Source: Armillaria gallica (taxonomy: Eukaryota > Basidiomycota > Agaricomycetes > Agaricales > Physalacriaceae). Taken from it: a stretch of DNA of 64,000 nt. The notes under the pieces were generated by a model, which was not told the origin of the DNA, did no database searches, and was given only the letters and a program-made list of their open reading frames with translations. Location: the NCBI GenBank assembly GCA_037576215.1, contig JBANDB010000009.1, positions 1,240,001 to 1,304,000 of the forward strand. The letters are read 5' to 3'. Made by a program: the position numbers and the translations under genes. Positions 11,531 to 21,233 of the stretch are shown here, piece after piece (position 1 is the first letter of the stretch; every line of letters begins with the position of its first letter).

Positions 11531-13421
11531 TGATTTCCTTACAAGCATAACTCTGTGAGCACAACGTCTGCGAGCACGGCGTACGACTGACTGAAGCATG
11601 TTTGTTAGACGTGATTTGTGATACGTAAGCTGGGAGGCATCCTCGTGCCGCCGAGCTTTACGGACATCTCAACTCTCAGAGTAGACCGCAGATTACAGCT
11701 TCAAGCATCTGGGATAGGAGGACCTGGCCACTCCTGACGGGTCTCCTCATATATGATCTTCTCGATCGCAGGAGCCGAATCATCGTCCCCCACTTCTACT
11801 TGCACAGTGACAAAATCTCAAAGTTTGTCTCTGAGTCTGAGTTATTGTCCGGACTGGCGCTAAGGCATGGGTCCTATGTATACGACGCCTTGCAACTTCA
11901 CGAACATACCTACGCTTGTTACTCCTGTGACGGTGATTGATCAATATGTTCTAATATAAATTTCTAATCTGACATCATTTTTATAGTACACCGCCTAGCC
12001 GATACTTTGTATCTTCATCGTAACCGACTTCGTCTCACCGAAATGTCAGAAGCTTCCAATATAAGACCCGCGGAAGCTCACTGCGTACAATGTGAATACC
12101 GTTTCTTCGGCTCGCTCCTCCAAGGCTTCATCGTGGTCCTTGGAAGGTCCTGTTGATTAAAGGATGCTCCGGTTTGCTCCTCACGAGTCTGCAATCGGGG
12201 AATTGATTGTGGTACGTACAACACACTGCAGTTGATATTCAATCGGCTGAAATGGTACTTCTCTTCAGAATATCACTATACCTCTCTCCGTGAGGGAAGC
12301 ATGCATGATATAGCATAGCGACGTAATTCGATCATGCTACGACCCCATGATGACTTCCCCGTCTCTAGTCCTGCGAACAAGTCGTCGCAACATGCTAAGC
12401 AGCGTGCAATCGATGAGTCGCTTCTGATCAGCCTCCCATCATAGGGCGCTTGACGGTTATGCCCAACTCAATAGCGCGATCTATGGAGGTTCTGGGGCGT
12501 CTCGTTTCTCGACCTCGGGTAACATCGCGTCCTCAAGTACTGGTTCCACAACTGGAACCTCATTCTTCTACGTGGATGCTTGATTGGTTCTGCCTACGAT
12601 AGAGCATCAGCGAGTTATACCGTCTTGTCATCTGCCAGTTTCGGGCGCCTGAGAAGCCGCACCGAGACGCTGACTGCTCTTTAATGGACCAAGATTTCTT
12701 ATTCCGCTCCGACACCTGATGTCACTCTTTCACGCTAATGCTTCTTCCTGTTGCGAAGGTTGCAGTGTAAATGCTTGGTGCTCGTGTATGCGATGTCTGG
12801 GACCGGCGTTCATTGACCCTACCGATTCCACTTAATCATCAGAGCTGATGGTTTCCATCATGTTCAAAATGCCCAAACCGTGCTCCATCAGTTTTTCATA
12901 TATGTTTTCCCGGTTTTTATCTCACCAGAAATGTTTGCTTCCCAGGAGTGTCAGCTAGTAGATTCTGATGGAATCTCGAATTCCTGCGAAGCGCCATACA
13001 ACTATTAAACTATCAAGATGGCAATGCGATTCGGACTGATTATAGTCAGACGACACAATGGAAGTTGATGACGTTATCTGTTAATGACATGGCCTTGACG
13101 ATGTTCTTTTCTGTTCTTTGGCGGTTATAGTATCCTGGTGGCTGGCATTCCTTGATCAATACAGCCCAAGTAATGGTGGTAAGAAGTTGACGGCTTTCTT
13201 ACCAATTCCACTTCTGACTGGGAGTGTATTATTTCCACCGCGAAGTACAGTGGCAGCCTCTTCATCACCTCAGGGATCCGGACTTGACGGAATTACATTT
13301 ATACCTGATCATGAGAGTCCTGTGCCCTATCGAAGATTATCCCACTCCTGGTCAGCGGCTATCTCGGACCAAAGAAAACTCACCAACAATGGGGGAACAG
13401 CGAATTGAATTTTGACGCAAG
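11531..13421. other. intergenic, no gene seen
   Basis: Apart from a short copy (about 11575-11620) of sequence near 525-560, nothing recognisable is present. The open frame at 13118-13408 (96 codons) has no family features. Codon structure between 11640 and 13100 is poor on both strands. Confidence 0.4.
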
Positions 13422-13493
13422 CTTTCGACCATAGCAAAATGCGTCTGGATTCACTTTAATAGTGGTGCCGACGAATTTTGCTGTAGTCAAAAG
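13422..13493. repeat. 72-bp palindromic mini-element, copy 1
   Basis: The sequence starts CTTTCGACCATAGCAAAAT and ends with its near inverse complement, ATTTTGCTGTAGTCAAAAG. A second copy of the same length lies at 18622-18693. In this copy the flanks extend the palindrome (TTTGACGCA on the left, TGCGTCAAA on the right). A miniature inverted-repeat element or a structured RNA hairpin is possible. Confidence 0.6.
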
Positions 13494-14062
13494 AATGCGT
13501 CAAATCTCTTTCTCTATTCCATTGGTTTCGCACGAATTTGCCACCTGTCAGGAGTGCATAGAGTGGCAGTGAGCGGTCATGGGCGCCAGAGAGGTGCTAT
13601 GCATGAGAAGGCAGGCATCTTAGTTCCCGTAGACATGTACTATGTTGCTACGTTTATGCCGTGGCAAGCCTGCTATATCTCGTCTCCTGCAATACGAAGA
13701 GGCTCCGTTACCGTCACGTTTGCCAAGTCAATTGCTCTGAGAAGCTGTGAACTGAAATGGCATGGTCGTATTGTACAGCACTCTCTGGGCCGGTCGCTAC
13801 TCCGTTTCTCGATTAGGAATTTGCAAAGAATCTACGTACGATCTTGAAGCTGCCATTGCACTGGAATGCTGTGTGTTAAGCGCGCAAATCTACCACGCCC
13901 ACTATTTTTACTCCAGGTCTCCTGGGACTCAGCGCAAGCTACTATACAGTTGTTCACGTTAGTCGCAAGGATGTATTTAGTACAACGGCGTCAAAGATAA
14001 CAGACCGGTGACGACGTCGTCGAGATTCTTTCGACATAAATACAATTCGGAATGTTGGAATT

Positions 14063-15199
14063 ATGACCAGTAGCTCTACGAAACCCCCCCCCCCCCCGAA
14101 CATGTCTCCTTCCCCGAACGATACGTCAGCTGCAGAGTATACCAATGCAAGCGTGAGCGCATACCCAGTCCGAGATAGCACTGCGGTACTGACGAGTAAT
14201 ACTTAGCACCCCGGCAAAGTAGACGGCAATCGGTTTTGGGCGGTTGTCATCGGTATTGATGCCTATGAAGCAGAGACTACACTGCATGGTTGCGTGTCAG
14301 ATGCCATCAATTTTTGGCGATATTTGAACACAAACCTCGGTGTCCCACCCGGTCGTATTGAGCTCCTCCTCGGAATAGATGATACCACTCCCCAGAAGTT
14401 ATTGCGGCGGCCTGGCATGGACAGCATTCCCGCTACCCGTACCAACATCGTCGATACACTTCTCGGCCTCTCTACGAATCCTCAGATACAACACGGTGAC
14501 AATATTGTCATCTACTTCTCCGGACACGGCACATTTTATCAGTGCAAGTCACATCCTGAATACAAGGGAGACTTTGCAGCGAGAGTAGGAAGCATCGAAG
14601 CCCTGTGTCCTATGGACCGTAACCCCCGCCCAGCTCCCGGCGACGCTGTAAAACCAGTAACCCCTGACATCAGTGATCGAGAAGTCTCGACTATTCTCAC
14701 CGAAGTCTGTCGCACTAAAGGACATCATATTACCGTCATTCTTGATTGCTGTTTCGCTTCAGGTGCGACAAGAGACCCTTTGAAGGGTGAAGGACTCGGA
14801 GTACCACGCATGGCTGAAGAACTGGATAGATCAGATACCCTGGTTGCAGGGATGTTTGCCGCTGCAGAAAGGAGATTGGGTGAATTAAAAACTGACGACG
14901 GTTCCCTTCGATATGGGTATATATCTGCAGGGGATTGGAGCGCCGATGAGGGAACCCATGTAGCCTTGGCAGCGTGTAATGCCTACGAGTTGGCGGTGGA
15001 AGTGAAGGGTGCCGGTGAGGCCACGCACTATGGAGTTTTCACTGAGGCGCTTCTTCATAAACTGAAGGAAGTGGGTAACTCGCCAGGCAGATTGCCGACG
15101 TATCTGGAACTTATCGGGGATCTACCCGAGATAGGAGCACACCAGAACCCAATGGTGGTAGGGACTCACATGAACGACCGACTTTGGTACACTGTCTAA
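14063..15199 (+). CDS. caspase-fold (peptidase C14) protein
   Basis: This is a caspase/metacaspase-type cysteine peptidase of the small agaricomycete class. Two exons (14063-14152 and 14207-15199) give 360 residues. The intron has a GTGAGC donor, a TACTGAC branch-like site and a TAG acceptor. After a proline-rich leader, the domain begins FWAVVIGIDAYE, followed by the catalytic histidine motif YFSGHG (His about residue 137) and the cysteine motif ILDCCFASG (Cys about residue 212). Both catalytic residues are present and the frame is open to the end, so it is probably active. It likely cleaves after basic or acidic residues in stress or cell-death responses, but specificity cannot be read from sequence. 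The leader contains a run of 14 C (14084-14097) that encodes prolines. No prodomain of known type is seen. Confidence 0.88.
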
Positions 15200-17575
15200 T
15201 ACCATTATTACCTCTTCATTAGGTTTACCGCCTGTTTCGCTGGGTTTCCACGGTCAGTTATCTGCCATGCCCATAAATGGTAGTAATATTCTACGCTTTT
15301 GCAACGCTTTTGTTGATTTTTCCTGGCACCATTTCTGTACCTTTAGGCTCTAAATTTTGACTGTAGGTGCAATATACAATGATAAATGGTCTGGCAAAGT
15401 TGCGACTAATAAGCACACTGTTTAGCGCGATACTTGAGGAAAAGCGTTTTTCCTGCCAAAAGTTATCCAGCTGATCTGCCATCGGTCCGAGATTTCCGAG
15501 TTACCTTGGAGTCAACGGCATGGGACCACGGCACGCTGCAACGACTCTTACGCTTGCATGTCCTCCTCGCGTATAGATCTGCTGGATGCTGTGAGTATAT
15601 TAAGATGTACTTTCCTCCCCTGCACATCCATTGATTTAAATTCGAAGCCAACAAGCTCAAAACGAAGCTTGTGAACAGGATTTCATGCAGGAGAAATGGA
15701 CGGAATAGATGTTTGCACCGCAACAAATTTATCGTTTATCATATCGGGTCCATCCGTCAGGTGTGGACACTACTACAATTTATCCACATGACTATACGGT
15801 AGGATATACCAGTTTCAATGCACATTAAGCTTGCCTGAGAAAAAAAAAAGTTGAAATGGTAAGCTCAAAGAGCGCTCCGTTTACACTTCCTTGGCCATTT
15901 TCGAACTTAAAAGCCGACGAAATCGATGTCGGGACAGCCGCTTTTGGGTCTCTGATGGTCTCCCAAAGTCCTTCCTTTTTTGTTCTTTTTGCTCCTTCTG
16001 GAGCGTGCGACACCCAGTGAAATGGACGGAAAACCTCTCATTACAACATCCGGGCGCTTATTGTCCGGATGAGAGATCATGACCGTCTGTTAGGCTAAGG
16101 AACTGTTTAACGGGGGAATGATCCACTATGCATATCTATCCAGTTGTTCTAACGTCCGACTGGGTATTCAACATCTATGTCTGACTTCGAGTCGAATTCA
16201 CGTCTGCGGCAGATGTGAAGGAAGTATAGGGTTGCCCAGGGTTGCGCTGTCCGTCGATCATCGATCATCGATCATTCATTGGACGATTTGTATATCCATC
16301 ATCATCATCATCATCTCCATGGTGGCCACAGCACATGTTCGCGATGTCAGGCCGTGACTTCAAGCTATTGGTGCCTTATGCCGGTACCAACACCAACACC
16401 ATACACACGTCCTTCACACAGTCGCTTGTGTAAGTCCTCTCGTAGGCGTCCTGCTGATCCTTGTGTCCCGCATACCGTTTCACTGGTCAGGACATAAAGT
16501 TTGCGGTTATTTGGCGCACCGCACGGGACTGGGATCTTCTCTCGTTGGTTCCCTCCGTTCGCACTTTTTGAGCAGGGACCTACAGGGTGAGCCGGCCGAC
16601 CCTACCAGTGGACCGCTGCATGCTGCATGCATGGTGAGTGTAGGCATCAATGGCGAGCACGGCACGTCTAGTCGACGGCGGTATCATCCTTCGCGTCCAA
16701 ATATACGATTTCTGGGTGGCCAGGGGCAGCAGGGTTGATTGACGAAGAGGGAACCGAGCGGGGTCAACGACTCGACGGCGGACGCCCTTTCGATGGCACA
16801 AGGGCAGAGTCCGAGAGGGAAAAGGTCTTCACCAACGTGACCCCTGTATTGAAAACTGGGGTGTAGGAGTCCTGGTGGCAGTCGTGGCGAGTCGCCACCC
16901 GGGATTGCTTTTGTTGGGATTCAGCGAAGTAGGCGGCGACGCGCGTCATGGTCGTATGGACATTGCTTGGAGCATATTCGTCGGGGGTTCTCAGTTGACG
17001 CGCAATAGATCGTAGGCATCGCCTACACTGTGTGCCATCGCGGTCTCGACCTGGTTCCGGTCGTCTTGCTTGCTCAGTCCTCCTCCTTACTGCTTTATCG
17101 TGTAGCGAAATGGGGGCCGATATATATGAACCTCGACTGCGATCGAGTCCATGGATGTCGTGCACGCCTGAGATTGGCGCCAACGTCGGCATGGGTGGCT
17201 GGGTCGGCGGGAGTGGAGATTGGGGTGATTTAGGTACAGAGAGACACCCTGTGTCGTTATGTCAGTCGTACATCTCGTGAGATCCCCAGTCATTGGGGCA
17301 TGCGCTATACGTTACAAAAATTGACCTTCACCATCAATTGCAGGTCCAACATGTAGCGCAGCCGCAAAAGAAAGAATCATTGTTAGCTCAAGACCTATAA
17401 TCTTATATAATATCCAGACGCTATGTGCAAATAACAGAGACTGTTTACATTGATCAAGGGTTAGTTTCCGCTACGAGACATAGGCGACAGACACACACAC
17501 AGTACAGTCCCCGACTCTATCGCTAATCCCCATCAAATAAAATCTCTGTTATAGTCTCTTGGCCTAGTTTATTTA
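15200..17575. other. intergenic with short simple repeats
   Basis: No gene is supported. There is a short tandem run of ATCGATC units at about 16255-16275 and a CATCAT run at about 16297-16315. An open frame translating the latter as a His run (16279-16497) is most likely chance. Frames at 16764-17293 overlap on both strands and show no family features. Confidence 0.4.
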
Positions 17576-18099
17576 TTAAGCTGCGCACAAATATTCCAGA
17601 TGAGGGACACCTACACTTATGTTTCCAATCGAACGCCGGTATTTAGCGAGGTCCAGACGATGCTCGTGTAGTCGATCCAGTTGTAATAGGCTCTCTTTGG
17701 AGGCCTCCACCCGCCTCCTCGCCTCCTGGACGACCTTTGCGGGGTCAATGTCCCCGACCATCCCGTACTCCTTCGCGAGTCTCTCTTCATCCTTCTCCAA
17801 ATGGTCAACATTATCCGGGACCCCTCCCTTCTTTTCGATAAATTTCAGTACGTCAAGCACAGATGAAAGACGCTCACTCTTATGAGCCCCTGCCGACTGT
17901 CGTGTAGTTGAGTCAGTATGCACAGGTTCTGTCGGGCGGCGAACGCCCGTCGTTTGGCCTCCTGTAACACATTGACGGAATCAAAATGTCCCGCCATCCC
18001 GTACTCTTTCGCTAGTTTCTCCTCTTCCTTCTCTAAGCTGGCTATGCTATCCTCTATCTTCTTCATTTTCTGTTTGAGCAAATTCAGTACCCCGAGCAC
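17576..18099 (-). CDS. small helical protein, two tandem modules (reading frame uncertain)
   Basis: Family not recognised. Read on the minus strand, 18099-17845 encodes VLGVLNLLKQ, then EEEKLAKEYGMAGHFDSV and VLQEAKRRAFA, then QLHDSR. Then 17923-17576 encodes VLDVLKFIEKK, DEERLAKEYGMVGDIDPAK, VVQEARRRVEASKE and LDRLHEHRLDLAKYRR. The two halves are copies of one helical module but lie in different frames, overlapping at 17845-17923. Either a short intron joins them, they are two genes, or one frame is broken. A third module lies at 19667-20050. Heptad-like spacing suggests a helical hairpin. No signal peptide or membrane segment is visible. Confidence 0.5.
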
Positions 18100-18621
18100 A
18101 AGTATCCAAGATGATCAACATACCGGAAATACGCCATTTGTTAAATATCCTTTGTCGTCGCTCACGCGGGTGAGAATCCCATGGCGGTGGAAAACACGTA
18201 TACTGAGGTACAGCAGTTCGTTTTCTGACGAATCGTGTCGCTGAATCGGAGAGTCATTCATTTCTCGCGGTTATGGTGGTGGGTGTATAAGAGAAAGAGT
18301 AGATATGAGTTGAGAGCACGTTTTATCGGCACAAGCACGCCGGCTGCTTGCGCTCCTTGAACCCCGAGGCATCCGTGCCACTTTGCATAGAAACATATCC
18401 ATGATCATCAATTATGCGAGAGCAGACCGGGATACAATCGAGAAGAGTGAACTTCTGTAAGCCAAACAAGGTCCGGCGTTCAGCCTCCGTCGGTGTCCAT
18501 TGGGTGTCCGCTTTATTTCATCTAGGGCGCTGCTATGAGTGGGTTAGTCGTGGCAGGTGACGAACCATCCCGGTCAGAATTTAGGGAAAATGATTAGAAT
18601 AGAGATAGAAATCAACACGGT
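18100..18621. other. intergenic, no gene seen
   Basis: Upstream side of the two-module ORF. No promoter element or further coding sequence could be supported here. Confidence 0.35.
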
Positions 18622-18693
18622 CTTTTGACCACAGCAAAATCCGTCGGCTCTACCCTCAAAGGAAATCCCGACTTATTTCGCTGTGGTCAAAAG
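18622..18693. repeat. 72-bp palindromic mini-element, copy 2
   Basis: Starts CTTTTGACCACAGCAAAAT and ends TTTCGCTGTGGTCAAAAG, its near inverse complement, with GTCGG also mirrored inside. It has the same length and ends as 13422-13493. No clear target duplication is visible. Confidence 0.6.
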
Positions 18694-19666
18694 CTTGGGT
18701 CTAAATTTCATATGCTATCCCCCCCCATTTTCTCTGGTTTCTGCTACCCGGAATAGCTGCTTCCAAGCAGCGTTATGCACTTACGTTTAGTGTCCTTAAG
18801 CAATACCATACTGATAATGATAGTGATAATAATTGTTTGTTTCACTGGGGACATACCGCATGCTACGTGAGATAATCAGGTGCGGTACGGGGGAAGACGC
18901 ACGCTAGATAACCAACATCTGGGAAAAAGGAAGCACGATTTCCAAACAATAAAGACATCAGAGGGAAGGCCCGCTGATTGATTAAGCTGTGTTTAGGGTG
19001 TGAGAAATTTGCCAATGCGAGGCTTATTAGAACTGGTGAAAATGGTTCGCGATGTGAGTCCAAATGAAAGTGCACGGACACCACAGCCATTCTCCAAGTC
19101 GTTTCAGAGGGTAGTCTGTGCAAGCGAGATCAAACTGCAAGGGACACCGAATCACCTGTATGACGTCAGGCCTCGAGGAAGTTATCAACGGTAGGTGCGG
19201 CAGGCCGAAATGAAATCGATAAGGCAGGCTTCTGGCGAAATCGGGTCTCACCTGGAGATGGCGGAGACAAAGAAGCCGACTCAATAGCGTGGGAGGGGAC
19301 TTGCACGTTCTGTGTAGGGAGTACGGGTCCTGGAGAGCGACAGATTGCGACTATTCCAGCTGCCCCAAACCATCTAACCAATGATCTTCTAAAACCTTAG
19401 TCCAGGGTCGTAGTGGACTGTTGGCATACCCTCTCGAATGTCGATCAGGGTTACAAACCGGCTTTTCTGTTTGATAGAATTAGAAAAGTATTAAGCATAC
19501 AATGAAGACGAATCGGCCTCACCAGGACGCTGAATTAGACCAGTCCCAGGCAAGCTTAATATAAATCGCCAAACAGATAATAAAATGTTAAGAAAATGGA
19601 ACTCGTTGACCAATGGGGGCAGATCGGCGATGACTAAGATACGCGCTTGAATTACATGGATGACCA
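18694..19666. other. intergenic, no gene seen
   Basis: Short overlapping frames occur on both strands (for example 18863-19123 and 19027-19284 minus). They have no recognisable features and no paralogue within the window. Confidence 0.35.
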
Positions 19667-20050
19667 TTACCAGTCAGGCAGCTCTACATCTGATAGGATA
19701 ATCGTCAGTATGGAACGTTTCGTCGCGAGAGATAGATAAGGGACACTTGCATCTGCGGATGGAGAAGCTGCGCGCAAATAGCGAAGCTGGGCAAGCTGGA
19801 GCCGAAGGTCGTTCAATTGATCCAGTGCGCGCAGGTCCTCGTCGAATTTAGGATCATGTTTGGCAAACGCCCGCCTTTTGGCCTCGTCCAAAACCCGCAC
19901 TGAATCAAAGTGCCCGACCATCCCGTATCGCATTGCCAGCATCTTCTCCAATTCTTCCAGATATATGATTTGACGCTGGATTGTCTGCTTCATGATCGTC
20001 ATTGAGGATAGAGTGGGGAAACAGGTCCTCAAGGATTCGCATACAGACAC
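19667..20050 (-). CDS. small helical protein, third copy of the module
   Basis: This 127-codon frame contains LEELEKMLAMRYGMVGHFDS, then VRVLDEAKRRAFA, then LRALDQLNDLRLQLAQLRYL. This matches module for module the two copies at 17576-18099. The region around GM.GHFDS and the basic EAKRRAFA helix are best conserved. The first residues (MSVCESLRT) start at a GTG, so the true start or an upstream exon is uncertain; an internal ATG lies a few codons downstream. Function is unknown. Three copies within 2.5 kb, all on the minus strand, indicate local duplication. Confidence 0.5.
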   Translation of the reverse strand: MSVCESLRTCFPTLSSMTIMKQTIQRQIIYLEELEKMLAMRYGMVGHFDSVRVLDEAKRRAFAKHDPKFDEDLRALDQLNDLRLQLAQLRYLRAASPSADASVPYLSLATKRSILTIILSDVELPDW

Positions 20051-20879
20051 TTTAAGTCTGACAACGAGGGAGAACAGGGTACTGTGAGAATGCTGTGTTC
20101 AATTGGGGGGAGACTAGAATGGCTTTGAGCTTACCTTATAGGTGAATGGGATGCAAAAATAAGCGCCGCCTTACGGCTAATACGCTTCGAACAGGACAGA
20201 ATGCAAAGCTAGCGATGATCTATCCCCAGTCTGTTGCTGAGCGCCGGCAAAACGTTTTTGGCGTTACCTAAGATGTATCCTAACAAGCCTGCTCCTTCTC
20301 ACGCTATACACCTTGATAATGATCCTGTTTCATTGCGAATCTATCAGTTAGTATAACGAACTTCAGCCTTGAAGAATGAATATGCTCAGATGAACCAAAG
20401 ACAGTGAGGCTGCATGTGTACTGTCAGACAAAATGCACAACCCTACTTCCGTGATGATCGAAGACTCGACGGTGAGAATCATCATGGTATCGCCTTCGAT
20501 TGCCTATGTTGGAAGGATGTAATTGAAGTGTAGAGGGTGAGAATGCCAAGTACCATCGCCTTGAGTTGGACAAGCCGTGCTGAGTCGTTTTATCCAGTCG
20601 TCCAAGAGAAAACGGGCCTGTTAGCCAGGGATGTGAGGCGTACTTGGGACTGGCGTTAATACTACGTCTAGGCGCAATAAAAATCACGTGCCGTCAACTA
20701 TCCCCCTTGCGAGTTCCATCGCAAAAGCGCACGTCTCTCTCCTTCAAGTCGCATAGTCGAACTTCTGTTTGTTCGAAGATACGAATTTCGAGACGGCTTG
20801 CGGTAGCTGTCAGGGTCTTATTGCGACACACCTGATGTAGCGGGCTGCACACATACAGAAGACACGGTGTGCGATCGGT
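20051..20879. other. intergenic, no gene seen
   Basis: No supported gene. The right end borders the target duplication of the copia element. Confidence 0.35.
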
Positions 20880-20884
20880 ACTTT
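20880..20884. repeat. target site duplication (left), ACTTT
   Basis: The five bases ACTTT immediately precede the 5' LTR and are repeated immediately after the 3' LTR at 25754-25758. This is the usual length for Ty1/copia integration. Confidence 0.95.
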
Positions 20885-21033
20885 TGTTGAAGTAGTAGTA
20901 CGACGCCCTTCATGTCAACCTTACATAATCGTAGCTAGCAAATATCGGAGATCGAAGGTCAACGCTCTTTAGCTCTTTGACCTTCGTCTCCAGTCTGGCA
21001 CGTACTCGCTGCGCTAATAACCTGCTCTCAACA
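20885..21033 (+). repeat. 5' LTR of the copia element
   Basis: 149 bp, TG..CA ends, identical by eye to 25605-25753. No convincing TATA box was identified inside it. The LTR is short, as is common in fungal copia elements. Confidence 0.95.
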
Positions 21034-21046
21034 GGTTATGGGCCCC
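21034..21046 (+). other. primer binding site, half-tRNA type
   Basis: GGTTATGGGCCCC begins at the first base after the LTR. It is complementary to the anticodon stem-loop of eukaryotic initiator tRNA-Met (GGGCCCATAACC), not to the tRNA 3' end. Drosophila copia is known to prime from such an internal initiator-tRNA fragment. Confidence 0.7.
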
Positions 21047-21233
21047 GCGCCTTACTAAGCCAAAAAAAAAAAAGACTTTTTTCGTTCCCTCTCGCGAACC
21101 CGTTTATTCGACGTCGACGTCTCGCTCACGGCCTCCAAAGGGACATCAATATCCATTCGGAAGTCACACCAGTACCTATCACGAGCCGTTACGTTCTCGT
21201 CAATCCCACTGGTCTTCTTATTCCCACACCGCG

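Noticed and set aside
13118..13408. 96-codon plus-strand ORF
   Set aside because: No family features, no paralogue, and no convincing start context or introns.
16279..16497. ORF with a run of histidines (CATCAT repeat)
   Set aside because: The His run is only a simple repeat in translation. No other coding feature, splice structure or homologue in the window.
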